The notes below the pieces were generated by a model, which worked only from the letters and a program-made list of their open reading frames with translations, ran no database searches and was not told the DNA's origin. Source: Balneolales bacterium ANBcel1 (GTDB lineage: Bacteria; Bacteroidota; Rhodothermia; Balneolales; Natronogracilivirgulaceae). Taken from it: a stretch of DNA of 64,000 nt. Position numbers and translations under genes: made by a program. The stretch's first letter is position 1. Each line of letters starts with the position of its first letter. Where the stretch lies: positions 1 to 64,000 of the forward strand of contig JARULB010000006.1 in NCBI GenBank assembly GCA_029688905.1. Direction: 5' to 3'. Of this stretch, positions 9,879 to 19,255 are shown piece after piece.

Positions 9879-10005
9879 AGTCGTGATAGTTCTAAACGGT
9901 GTTCCTGTGGCATTGCATGGCACATCGGAAAGATGTCATGCGAAGCGATCGAAAGTCCGGTATGAAAGGGTTCCGGTTAGCCGGGATACCTTTGCGGGTT
10001 GGTGA

Positions 10006-12600
10006 TCACAAATCGAAACGCAACCCTGCGCGAAAACCGATGCCGCCCCATTTTTCGATTTCAACGGGATAGAGGTCACGGTCGTAGTCATACACCAGGT
10101 ATTCGTTGCGCAGCAGGTTGCTGACATCCGCCCAGAAGCGGAACTGCTGCGATATCCTCAGCCGGAAAGCGACCGACAGATCACTCCATCCGTCCGAGTG
10201 GCGATCGATGAAGGTTTCGCCGGCGGAAGGCTGCGCGATGACAAGCGCCTGTTGCGAACTCAGGGAGTGAACCGTTTCGGAGGTATAGTGCCAGGTAACC
10301 TGTCCGGAGAATCGTCCCTGTTCGTAGTGCAAGGCCGCGTTTACGGCATGCGGACTGTGGCCCGGCAGTGCAACATCGCCACTGCGCCAGGCAATCTCAT
10401 AATCTGACTCCGACCAGGTGTAGTTGGCGCTCATCCCCATATTGGCGAGAACTCCGGGAAGATACCGGAACTGCTCCTGTACACCGATTTCAACGCCGTA
10501 AATGGTTGCCTCATCGTCACTGTTGGCCAGTTTGAACTCGGTCCATCCGTCATTGGGTCCGCCGGCAATAACCGAACTGGTCTGGTGGATATAGCCGGAA
10601 ATTCGTTTGTAGAACAATCCTGCCGTAACAAGCGTCCGGCCCGCGATCTCCTGCTCGGCAAAGAGATTCAGATTGTCGGAGGTCATCGGATCGAGTTCCG
10701 GATTGCCCCTCGACAGGGTTTCGTTCTGCACGTGAACCAGTTCGTAGGGTGCGAGCATATTGAAATCCGGGCGGTTGATGCTGCGCGAATAGGCGGCTAC
10801 GACCCGGGTGGACGGCGAGGGCGCGTACTCCAGCTGCGCGTTGGGAAACAGGTTGGTATAGCCATGGCTGACGGAGGTGTCGGCCGATGAGACGTATGAG
10901 CCGATGTCATCAAAGAAGACCAGGCGGCCATCGTAGGTACCTTCGGTGTGTTCGACTCGTACACCGGCCATTATGTGAAACGGACCTGTTTGCAACCCGG
11001 CCATGCCGTACCCGGCGTAGACCTGTTCCGAGGCGGTATAATTGCGGATTCCGGAACGGTAGAAATGGCGTCGTTCATCCACCATGAAAGTGGGCCTGCT
11101 GCCTGTGTAAAACGAACGTGCGCTGTAGGGATCCACAAAGGAGGGAATGAAATATTCGTCAAGCACATCGAAATTACCATGCCGTGTTTTGTGGAACTGG
11201 TCCAGGGTCAGTTGCCGGAGGTAGGTGTATCGGGTATCGCTGAAATCGCCTTCTTTATTCGTGGATCGCGCGTGGGTTCCCGCCTGCAGCGCAAGTGGTC
11301 CGACGGGAAGCTCCAGATCAAGTCCGGCGGAAAACGTATTGTCGATATGGTCGTCATACACACGGTCCATGTACTGGAACCGGATCCGGCGCGAATCGAT
11401 GGTCTCATCTTCCTGAAGCGGAATATTGACGGGCAGCATGGACGGGCGGTCGGTGTCATGGCTGTGGATCTCGAAATCCAGGCCGGCAAGTTCAAACACC
11501 ATCTCATCCCGGTACTGGCGGGTCTGACCGTGTGCCCAGCCGGCGTTGTACCGAATCACAAGCCGATCCAGAAGATGGCTGCCTTCGAAGGTAACATTGT
11601 GCTGAAGGATTTCCGGATCGTTCAGCATAGCGGAATAGCCGTAATGGCCCTGCGCGCCCTGTTCACCGGTGGCCTGGGGGGAGAGCCAGTCTCCGTTCGC
11701 GTTCCAGCTGTTGGTATGGCGGATACGATCCTGCCTGCCCTTGCTGAACAGCCCTCTCACCTGGAATCGGGTGATATCGGAGGGGTTGTAGGTCAGGTGC
11801 AGGAGTCCGGCGGTTGTGCTGCGTTCGTCCATGTGCAGGGCCGGCGAAATCCGTTCGTAGACATCCACAGTACCATTGCCAAAATCATGGGCGCCGTAGC
11901 CCAGCGAAAGCGACTCATACCCCCGCCGGTCTACATCATGGGAGAGGGTGATCGCGAACGAGAGATCGTCGCGGGGGGCGTCGGCATAGCGAACGGCGAA
12001 CCGGGCTTCCGGACTCATTTGCTGCAGATATCGGGTGTTGCCTCCCCCTCCGGCGATAATGCGGAGTTCTCTTCCTGTCGCCGCGTTGCGCCGGGTGGAC
12101 AGGTTGATGGTCCCTGCCAGGGCGTCGGCGTCCATATCGGGGGTGTTGAACCGGATTACCTCGACATCGCGGATCAGATCGGCGGAAAGCAGGGATAGCG
12201 CCACAGAGCGGTCTCCCAGGCCGGTTGTCGCCATTCGCCGGCCGTCAAGTGTCACCAGAAAGCGATCCTCGCCGATACCGTGCAAGTTCGGCCTGCCGCT
12301 GCGATTGACCTGCACCCCGGGCAGTCTTCTGATCACATCCTCAACGGTGATGTCGGTGAGGTAGTCCATCTGTCGCGACGAGATGACCGCGATGTCGTTT
12401 CGGGACACCGCCCCGGCCACCTGTGCTTCCGGTTCTTCCCGGAGGAGCTCTGTGGTGGCGGTATGTTCCGGATTGTTTTGCCCGGCCAGTGCGGGAAATG
12501 CCTGCAGCACGAATAACAGAGCGGGAAATAGTATCAGCAAGGCGCTGCGTTGCGTCCGACTCACGTCACATAATGATATGATATGGAAAGGCCTTTTCAT
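10006..12600 (-). CDS. TonB-dependent receptor (receptor 3)
   Basis: An 864-residue outer-membrane receptor with a signal peptide (cleaved near ALAGQ), a plug (LHGIGEDRFLVTLDGRRM, TPDMDADALAGTIN) and a beta-barrel ending AGLRFDL. It is related to receptors 1 and 2 but more diverged, and lacks both the STN and the carboxypeptidase-regulatory-like domain. Conserved stretches near the C-terminus (SINRPDFNMLAPY, SRGNPELDPMTSDNL) match the two neighbours, so the three are ancient tandem duplicates. It precedes receptor 2 by 127 bp on the same strand. The substrate cannot be read from sequence; the phosphatase downstream makes a phosphorylated organic compound possible. Confidence 0.92.
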   Translation of the reverse strand: MKRPFHIISLCDVSRTQRSALLILFPALLFVLQAFPALAGQNNPEHTATTELLREEPEAQVAGAVSRNDIAVISSRQMDYLTDITVEDVIRRLPGVQVNRSGRPNLHGIGEDRFLVTLDGRRMATTGLGDRSVALSLLSADLIRDVEVIRFNTPDMDADALAGTINLSTRRNAATGRELRIIAGGGGNTRYLQQMSPEARFAVRYADAPRDDLSFAITLSHDVDRRGYESLSLGYGAHDFGNGTVDVYERISPALHMDERSTTAGLLHLTYNPSDITRFQVRGLFSKGRQDRIRHTNSWNANGDWLSPQATGEQGAQGHYGYSAMLNDPEILQHNVTFEGSHLLDRLVIRYNAGWAHGQTRQYRDEMVFELAGLDFEIHSHDTDRPSMLPVNIPLQEDETIDSRRIRFQYMDRVYDDHIDNTFSAGLDLELPVGPLALQAGTHARSTNKEGDFSDTRYTYLRQLTLDQFHKTRHGNFDVLDEYFIPSFVDPYSARSFYTGSRPTFMVDERRHFYRSGIRNYTASEQVYAGYGMAGLQTGPFHIMAGVRVEHTEGTYDGRLVFFDDIGSYVSSADTSVSHGYTNLFPNAQLEYAPSPSTRVVAAYSRSINRPDFNMLAPYELVHVQNETLSRGNPELDPMTSDNLNLFAEQEIAGRTLVTAGLFYKRISGYIHQTSSVIAGGPNDGWTEFKLANSDDEATIYGVEIGVQEQFRYLPGVLANMGMSANYTWSESDYEIAWRSGDVALPGHSPHAVNAALHYEQGRFSGQVTWHYTSETVHSLSSQQALVIAQPSAGETFIDRHSDGWSDLSVAFRLRISQQFRFWADVSNLLRNEYLVYDYDRDLYPVEIEKWGGIGFRAGLRFDL

Positions 12601-12712
12601 GGGGTTTTCGACTAATGTATGTTTTCAAATGGCATCCGTTACCGGAATGAAACAGCGGCATGGTTCAAGCCGGGTGATACAGGAGAATGCGGGTGACTGC
12701 GATGGTGAAAGC

Positions 12713-12776
12713 TCATGGATAAAAGCCTCGAATCCTGGAGGGGACCATCTGATTACGGAGGCTTTTATCTCATGAG
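12713..12776. repeat. Long inverted repeat between the LRR gene and receptor 3
   Basis: The perfect 12-bp arms GATAAAAGCCTC (12718-12729) and GAGGCTTTTATC (12758-12769) are separated by 28 bp. With a 2-base bulge the pairing extends outward through CTCATG. It lies between the LRR stop and the start of receptor 3. There is no T run on either strand, so it is not a classical terminator. It may be a processing hairpin or operator. Confidence 0.5.
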
Positions 12777-12854
12777 GAGGATCGTGTTATACGCCGGCAT
12801 CCGACATTGTGAAACGCTGGATACCGGCGCGTAAATACGGCCTGGAACAGACGC

Positions 12855-15149
12855 TTATTTCACCAGCATCATCGTCTGGGTGATGACGCGTCCGTCAGCC
12901 TCCAGCCTGCAGAAATAGGTTCCGCTGGAGAGATTTGACGCGTCGAAGGTGACGGTGTGGCTGCCGGCAACCTGATGGCCGTTCACCAGAGTCGTCACAT
13001 GCTGACCCAGTACATTGAAGATCGTCAGACTGACATGGTTGTCGGACGGAAGATCATACCGGATCGTAGTAGTCGGGTTGAACGGGTTGGGATAGTTGTG
13101 GTACATGTGCACCCGTTGGGGCAACTCGATATCATCCGATGAGGAGGGTACATCCTGGCCACAGATGATTCCGGTTGACCGAACACCGGTGTAGGTCAGC
13201 GGATTCAGGGGATCGAACGGTTCGCTGATCGCTTCAAGCCATTCACTGAAGGAGTGGTTGTCCGGCTCGCAAAGAGCGGTACCGTCAAACCAGAAGAAAC
13301 GCATCACGTCGGGATCCCAGTTGGTATAGATCATCGGCACAGGCCCTTCGAGACCTTCGTTACCGGATACGATCAGGGCGTCAAACTCCGTTACGCCGCC
13401 GAAAATTCCCATGTTGATCAGGTTTTCGGGGAGTTCTCCGGTGAAGTGGTTATTGGCCAGGTTGAGCGAGTCCATGAGAACCAGGTCGCCGAGTTGCGGC
13501 GGAATGGGGCCGGTCAGCTCATTATCATCCAGTGCCAGGACCCTGAGATCGATCAGATTGGAGAGCCAAAGCGGAATTTCACCGGTCAGTCCGAGGCCGC
13601 CGAGGCCCAGTTCGGTCAGGTTATCACGAGCGGCAAGCCAGGAGGGAATCTCGGTGATATCCATTTGTGTGCGGCCAAGGTGCAGCTGTTCGATATCCGT
13701 CCGGTTTTCCAGCCACGAGGGGATGGGTCCGGTGATGTCGTTATCCGAAAGATCAAGGACCACCAGTGAGGTCAGGTCTCCCAACCAGTCGGGGATGTCA
13801 CCGGTAATACCGTTGTTTCGCAGTTCGAGCCGCTGAAGTCTGGACTGGTGCTCCAGCCAGGAAGGGATCTCTTCGAGGTCAAAACCGATGTTCCTGAGAT
13901 AGACCCACTCGAGATCGAGGTTGCGCAGATCCGGCATGGGGCCGTCGAGCTGCAGGTTCCGGAAATCGATACGCCGGAAAGCGCCGTCGCCAAAAACGGC
14001 CGGAATTTGACCGGTGAAGGCATTGTCTCGCAGACGGAGGCGCTGCAGTCCCGGAAGGTATGCCAGCCAATCGGGAATGGGTCCGGTGAAGTTCGCGTTA
14101 TCCAGCCGCAGTTCATACAGGTTGTCCAGGAACGTCATATCGGGAATAGGTCCGCCGATCTCATCCCCGTCACCCAGATAGAGCCTTTCCAGCTGGAACA
14201 TCTGGTTGATCCACGCGGGAATCTCGCCGGTACGGTTGGAGCCGTTCAGATAAACTCGCTCCAGGGTCTCGGCCTGGTTCAGCATCCAGTCGGGAATTGG
14301 GCCGGGATTGAGGCCATAGCAGTTACGAATATCCAGCCGTTGCAGCTCAGGCAAATTTCCAAGTTCTGCCGGTATATCCCCGGTATAGCGATTGATTCCG
14401 ATTTCAAGACGGGTAATGGTGGAGGCGTTGCCCAGTTCGGGCGGAATCTGTCCGCTAAGTTGATTCCGGTAGATACGGAGATGCTGCAGCCGCGGGAAGT
14501 CACCCACTACCGGTGAAATTTCGCCCGTCAGCCGGTTGGAGTGGAGCACCAGACGCTCCAGATTGGGCATGGTGACGAACTCCTCCCACGGTATTTCACC
14601 CTCCAGCAGATTGTACTCCAGTTCCAGTCGCTGCAGGGTGGAAATTTCGGTGATGCCCAGGGGGATGGGACCGAAAATCTGATTGTTATCCATTTTTAGG
14701 CGTTCCAGATACGCCAGTTTTCTGACATCATCAGGGATTATGCCGACCCCCCTGTTGCTGCGCAATTCAAAACGCGTGACGCGCCATTCGTCGTCGTTGA
14801 CCTCTTCTACCTGATCGACGCCATGCCAAAACTCGACCATGTCGGTCAGCCATCCCGAGTTATTTCGCCAGTTGGGTCCGTCCAGCGCGTGATACAAAGC
14901 CACAAGTGCCAGTGAATCGTCTTCATGGACGGATCGTCCCATTTCTTCGAGCGTACGATCCAGCTGGATGCCGTCTTTGTTTATAATGGTTGCTTTTTGG
15001 GCATAAGAACCTGACGCAGCAAATAACAGTGTCCCGCATAGCAGGAGGATCATCTTTTTTGCCGGAGCCGAAACAAGCATATTTTTCGCCCCGGTCAACC
15101 ATTGCTGAGGTGAAAAACACCGGCTTCCGCCTTCTGTAGTAATATTCAT
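12855..15149 (-). CDS. Exported leucine-rich-repeat protein with C-terminal sorting domain
   Basis: A 764-residue exported protein. After the signal peptide (MILLLCGTLLFAASGSYAQ) an LRR cap resembling plant receptors (LVALYHALDGPNW) leads into about twenty repeats of the plant-specific class, with the recurring GxIPxxL (GEIPAWI, GPIPDWL, GQIPPEL). The last ~85 residues are a sorting domain (YPNPFNPTTTIRYDLP ... SSGTYFCRLEA ... MMLVK) of the kind linked to type IX secretion in this group. It is probably a surface-anchored or secreted binding protein. ATG 15149 has GGGGAG five bases upstream but leaves a 32-residue N-region; ATG 15080 would give a more usual signal peptide. It lies between the ECF sigma gene and the receptor genes on the same strand, which suggests co-regulation. 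Confidence 0.9.
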   Translation of the reverse strand: MNITTEGGSRCFSPQQWLTGAKNMLVSAPAKKMILLLCGTLLFAASGSYAQKATIINKDGIQLDRTLEEMGRSVHEDDSLALVALYHALDGPNWRNNSGWLTDMVEFWHGVDQVEEVNDDEWRVTRFELRSNRGVGIIPDDVRKLAYLERLKMDNNQIFGPIPLGITEISTLQRLELEYNLLEGEIPWEEFVTMPNLERLVLHSNRLTGEISPVVGDFPRLQHLRIYRNQLSGQIPPELGNASTITRLEIGINRYTGDIPAELGNLPELQRLDIRNCYGLNPGPIPDWMLNQAETLERVYLNGSNRTGEIPAWINQMFQLERLYLGDGDEIGGPIPDMTFLDNLYELRLDNANFTGPIPDWLAYLPGLQRLRLRDNAFTGQIPAVFGDGAFRRIDFRNLQLDGPMPDLRNLDLEWVYLRNIGFDLEEIPSWLEHQSRLQRLELRNNGITGDIPDWLGDLTSLVVLDLSDNDITGPIPSWLENRTDIEQLHLGRTQMDITEIPSWLAARDNLTELGLGGLGLTGEIPLWLSNLIDLRVLALDDNELTGPIPPQLGDLVLMDSLNLANNHFTGELPENLINMGIFGGVTEFDALIVSGNEGLEGPVPMIYTNWDPDVMRFFWFDGTALCEPDNHSFSEWLEAISEPFDPLNPLTYTGVRSTGIICGQDVPSSSDDIELPQRVHMYHNYPNPFNPTTTIRYDLPSDNHVSLTIFNVLGQHVTTLVNGHQVAGSHTVTFDASNLSSGTYFCRLEADGRVITQTMMLVK

Positions 15150-15262
15150 AGGTACTCCCCGGTAAGTGTTGTTGTTAATAATCGGTGAAACTGTCTATAG
15201 AACGACCCGGTTTGCCGGCACCCCTACAAATTATTTTTTTCCGGTACCGCGTGCGGCCTGTT

Positions 15263-15823
15263 TCAGGAGTTGTGCTTCTTCATGAGGTCGCGAAGCATCT
15301 TCAACGCCCGTCCCATCTGGGTTTCCACCGTTTTTACGGATATGTCCAGGACCTCCGCGATCTCCCGATAGGTGAGTTCATGGTCACGGCTAAGGACAAA
15401 AATGGTCCTTCGGCGCTCGGGCAGTTTTGCAATCGCCTTGCTGACGGCATCCGCCAGTTCATCGTGTTCATAGAGCAGGTCCGGGGACGGTGCACTCTGG
15501 GCGGTTTCATGCATGGCGGTTTTTTCCCATCGCAAAACGACGTTGCGATGCTTCAGGTAATCAAGCGACCGGTTTCGAACCGAGCGATACAGATAGGCTG
15601 CGGGGTGGATTCCAATGTGCCACTCCGACCGCCGGTTCCAGATGTTCATGAAGACATCCTGGACCATCTCTTCCGCAATATCCGGACTTTCAACATACCG
15701 GTGGGCAAAACAGCATAACTCAGAAAAATAGGCACGATATAAATCGGTAAACGCTTTTCTGTCGCCTCTGCGTATTTTTTCAGCCAGCAGCCGATCGGAT
15801 TCCTTTCCCTTTTTTACTGACAT
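15263..15823 (-). CDS. ECF-type RNA polymerase sigma-70 factor
   Basis: A 186-residue extracytoplasmic-function sigma factor of the FecI-like/Bacteroidota group. Region 2 is seen in DLYRAYFSELCCFAHRYV...AEEMVQDVFMNIW and region 4 in LPERRRTIFVLSRDHELTYREIAEVLDISVKTVETQMGRALKMLR, including the helix-turn-helix. ATG 15823 (MSVKKGK) is the start; an upstream TTG at 15844 is less likely. It should direct RNA polymerase to promoters of the receptor block and be inhibited by the FecR-type protein encoded at 5833-6942. The LRR gene starts 113 bp downstream. No promoter motif for it could be identified with confidence. Confidence 0.93.
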   Translation of the reverse strand: MSVKKGKESDRLLAEKIRRGDRKAFTDLYRAYFSELCCFAHRYVESPDIAEEMVQDVFMNIWNRRSEWHIGIHPAAYLYRSVRNRSLDYLKHRNVVLRWEKTAMHETAQSAPSPDLLYEHDELADAVSKAIAKLPERRRTIFVLSRDHELTYREIAEVLDISVKTVETQMGRALKMLRDLMKKHNS

Positions 15824-16010
15824 CTTGGATAAAAATGTTATCAACCTGAAATGCCAATACTATATTACCCCTCCTTCTCCATGACTTTTTCCAAAGCCAT
15901 GGATTGTGCTTATTCAATAGTATCTGCGGCTTTAGCTTATCAAAATAAATGATAACCTGCAACGCGATATTGGGCATCGCTGCTTCACCGGGGAAAATCG
16001 CGCAAAAGGC

Positions 16011-18851
16011 TTACCCCGGCTTCACTACGAAGTTGATCACCCGGTTCGGGACGAAGATCTCTTTGATGATCTCTCCTTTTGCAAGATGCCTTGCCACGGA
16101 TTGCTGCTCTTTTGCGGCCGCAAGGACGTACTCCTTGTCGGCGGCGCGATCGGCCGGCACTTCGACCTGCCCGCGCACCTTACCATTGACCTGCACCGCA
16201 TATGTTTTCGTATCGTCCTGCAGGTAGCGCTCCTCGTACTCCGGCCAGGACTGATAAGCCAGGGTTCCGGAGTCGTTCTGCCCCCCTGTTGCCGCTTCCG
16301 GGCCGGGCGCACTGCCGGCAGACTGTGATATCGTTCCGTCGAGGATAACACTCCCCTCTTTTTCCGCTTTGGCCTGAAGCCGTGACCACAGCTCTTCCGC
16401 CAGGTGCGGCGCGAATGGCGAGAGCAGCAGGGTAAACGTGCCGAGGACCTGTGCCGGCCGCTCATCCCATTTCATCGCCTCGTTGGTGAAGATCATCAGT
16501 GCCGATATGGCGGTATTAAAGCGGTGGGATTCGATATCCTCGGTCACTTTTTTGATGGCCTCGTGCAGCTGTTTCATCTGTGCGCGCGTGGGCCGGCCCG
16601 GCCCGCCGTCCTCGTCTCCGGATCCGTTTGCAGATGATGAAGGTTCTCCCGAGCCGCCTTTCGCCTCTTTTCCCGGTGCAAAGGTGATCGATTCCTGCAA
16701 TTCGCCGGTCTGTTCATCGATAAACAGGCGCCAAACCCGTTTCAAAAACCGGTAGACCCCCTCTACACCCTGCATACTCCAGGGTTTTACCTGCTCAAGC
16801 GGACCCATGAACATCTCGTACAGCCGCAGGGCATCGGCCCCGTACTGCGCGACCACATCGTCCGGGTTGATCACGTTGCCGCGCGACTTGGACATCTTGA
16901 ACGAACGGGCATCCACGGCCGTATCGGTTCTCTTGAGTACGAAACGGTCACCACGTTTCTCCACCTCCTGCTCCGACAATTTGACGCGCTCGAGTTCCTC
17001 AACGGTAGCGGCCCGGTCGGCCGGCACAAACCGTCCCTCGGCGTCCCTGTAGGCGGTGAACTCCAGCTCCCCGAGAATCATGCCCTGGTTGACCAGGCGG
17101 TAGAACGGTTCTTTGGTGGAAACCACGCCAATATCGTAGAGCACCTTGTGCCAGAACCGCGCGTAGAGCAGGTGAAGCACCGCATGCTCTGCTCCGCCTA
17201 CGTACAGATCCACCGGCATCCAATAGCGCTCCTGATCGGGATCCACCGGACCTTTTTCGTAATCGGGACTGATATAGCGCAGATAGTACCAGCACGATCC
17301 GGCCCATTGCGGCATGGTGTTGGTCTCACGGACCGCGGGCTGCCCCGTTTCGGGATCGGTGGTATTGACCCAGTCTGTTGCCTTGGCCAGCGGCGGCTCC
17401 CCGGTTTGTGTCGGCTGGAAATCGTCCATATCCGGGAGAGTAATCGGGAGGTGATCCTCCGGCAGCGGCTTGGGCTTCCCGTCCACATGTATGACCGGAA
17501 ACGGCTCGCCCCAGTAGCGCTGACGTGAAAAGAGCCAATCGCGCAACTTGTAGGTGACCGTGTATTTACCCAGGCCCTTTTTCTCGAGCCATTTTGTGAT
17601 TTTCTCTTTGGATTGGGCTACCGGCAGACCGTCGAGCGAAATTTCATCGTTGGCTGAATTGACCGAGACCCCTTCTTCGGAGTCGACATACGCCTCTTTT
17701 TCAATATCGCCGCCCTTCACCACCTCGACAATCGGCAGACCGAACTTGCGGGCAAATTCCCAGTCACGCTCATCATGGCCCGGCACCGCCATGATGGCTC
17801 CCGTTCCGTACGACATCATCACATAGTCGGCGACCCAGACCGGGATCTCCTGGCTGTTGACCGGGTTGACGGCGTATCCGCCCGTAAAGACCCCTGTTTT
17901 GTCCTTGTTGAGATCGGTGCGATCCAGATCCGATTTGTTGGCGGCTTCCTTGCGATATGCCGCGACGGCCTCACGCCTGTCGTCGGTAGTAATCCGGTCG
18001 ACCAGCGGATGTTCGGGCGCCAGCACCATATAGGTGGCGCCAAACAGGGTGTCGGGACGGGTGGTAAAGACTTCGATGGTATCGGTGGCGGCGGCTGTTT
18101 CGCCGGATTCGGCAGGCCCGGCGCCGGTCTCGCTTCCGGCTTTCAGATAGAAAATCACGTTCGCGCCTTCCGATTTGCCGATCCAGTTGCGCTGCATCTC
18201 CTTGATGGACTCGGGCCAGTCCAGTTCCTCGAGGTCGTTCAGCAGACGCTCGGCATACTCCGTGATTTTGAGCATCCATTGTCGCATCGGTTTGCGCTCT
18301 ACCGGGAAACCGCCGACCTCGCTCTTTCCGTCGATCACCTCCTCATTGGCCAGTACCGTGCCCAGCGCCGGACACCAGTTCACCGGCACGCTCGCTTCGT
18401 AGGCAAGGCCCTGCTCATACAGTTTCAAAAAGATCCACTGGGTCCAGCGGTAATAGGCGGGATCGGTGGTATCGACCTCGCGGTCCCAGTCGTAGCTGAA
18501 TCCGAGCGACTGCAACTGCCGCCGGAATCCGTTGACATTGGCGTTGGTGGTAATGCCGGGGTGAGTTCCGGTTTTGATGGCATACTGTTCGGCGGGGAGT
18601 CCGAAAGCGTCCCATCCGATGGGATGCAATACGTTGAAACCATTCATCCGCTTGTATCGCGCCAGGATGTCGGTGGCGGTGTACCCTTCCGGATGGCCTA
18701 CATGAAGCCCGGAGCTGCTGGGATAGGGAAACATGTCGAGCACGTAGAACTTCGGGCGGTCCCGGTCGCTGTCATCGGTGCGAAAAGTTTTGTTTTTCAG
18801 CCAGTACTCCTGCCACTTCGGTTCGATATCAGCGGGTTTGTATTCACTCAT
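16011..18851 (-). CDS. leuS: Leucyl-tRNA synthetase
   Basis: A 946-residue class I aminoacyl-tRNA synthetase that charges tRNA-Leu with leucine in the cytoplasm. The HIGH-type motif is HVGH (residues 50-53, in [16 protein letters not shown]) and the KMSKS loop is at 652-656. The editing domain (CP1) lies between them ([21 protein letters not shown]). The C-terminal anticodon-binding region ends in the usual [12 protein letters not shown]...INFVVKPG. The protein is longer than the usual ~800-870 residues because of hydrophilic loops, such as the Gly/Ser/Glu-rich stretch after the KMSKS domain ([19 protein letters not shown]) and another rich in Gly, Ser and Ala near residue 870. It appears to be a single-gene unit, divergent from the histidine kinase gene. 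Confidence 0.97.
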   Translation of the reverse strand: MSEYKPADIEPKWQEYWLKNKTFRTDDSDRDRPKFYVLDMFPYPSSSGLHVGHPEGYTATDILARYKRMNGFNVLHPIGWDAFGLPAEQYAIKTGTHPGITTNANVNGFRRQLQSLGFSYDWDREVDTTDPAYYRWTQWIFLKLYEQGLAYEASVPVNWCPALGTVLANEEVIDGKSEVGGFPVERKPMRQWMLKITEYAERLLNDLEELDWPESIKEMQRNWIGKSEGANVIFYLKAGSETGAGPAESGETAAATDTIEVFTTRPDTLFGATYMVLAPEHPLVDRITTDDRREAVAAYRKEAANKSDLDRTDLNKDKTGVFTGGYAVNPVNSQEIPVWVADYVMMSYGTGAIMAVPGHDERDWEFARKFGLPIVEVVKGGDIEKEAYVDSEEGVSVNSANDEISLDGLPVAQSKEKITKWLEKKGLGKYTVTYKLRDWLFSRQRYWGEPFPVIHVDGKPKPLPEDHLPITLPDMDDFQPTQTGEPPLAKATDWVNTTDPETGQPAVRETNTMPQWAGSCWYYLRYISPDYEKGPVDPDQERYWMPVDLYVGGAEHAVLHLLYARFWHKVLYDIGVVSTKEPFYRLVNQGMILGELEFTAYRDAEGRFVPADRAATVEELERVKLSEQEVEKRGDRFVLKRTDTAVDARSFKMSKSRGNVINPDDVVAQYGADALRLYEMFMGPLEQVKPWSMQGVEGVYRFLKRVWRLFIDEQTGELQESITFAPGKEAKGGSGEPSSSANGSGDEDGGPGRPTRAQMKQLHEAIKKVTEDIESHRFNTAISALMIFTNEAMKWDERPAQVLGTFTLLLSPFAPHLAEELWSRLQAKAEKEGSVILDGTISQSAGSAPGPEAATGGQNDSGTLAYQSWPEYEERYLQDDTKTYAVQVNGKVRGQVEVPADRAADKEYVLAAAKEQQSVARHLAKGEIIKEIFVPNRVINFVVKPG

Positions 18852-19255
18852 GGTTCTAAATGGGGACTAAAATTCCGGTTTCACGTCCGTTTTATGCGCT
18901 ATTTCTGTACAGCGGATGGTTTTGTGGTGTGAAGATACAGCTTTTTTTCGGGTTATTGAAGAGAGGCGAATCTGCGGCCCCCCTGCACATCAACACCCTT
19001 CCAGGCCATCCATTTTCCCAAGCATCTATACTGTTTATGGCGGCTGCATAAACTGCCGTGATCTATCCCGATAGCTAAAGCAGGTTGCGCTATAAATTCT
19101 TGTAACTTATTGACAGCTTTTGTATTTAGAAGGGCAGGCTATTCAGGTACGAAAAAGCAACAAACCATCAGAGAAACAACTGCTTACACCGGCCCGTTTC
19201 TGGAAGTCAGTACGGGTGCGGAGAATGATCAGGAAGCACAAGATCATCATATGCT
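18852..19255. other. Divergent intergenic region leuS / histidine kinase
   Basis: No gene is seen. The region should contain the back-to-back promoters of leuS and the histidine kinase. An A/T-rich segment at 19085-19135 (TTGACAGCTTTTGTATTTAG) is the best candidate for the kinase promoter, but it does not match the Bacteroidota consensus cleanly. Confidence 0.4.
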
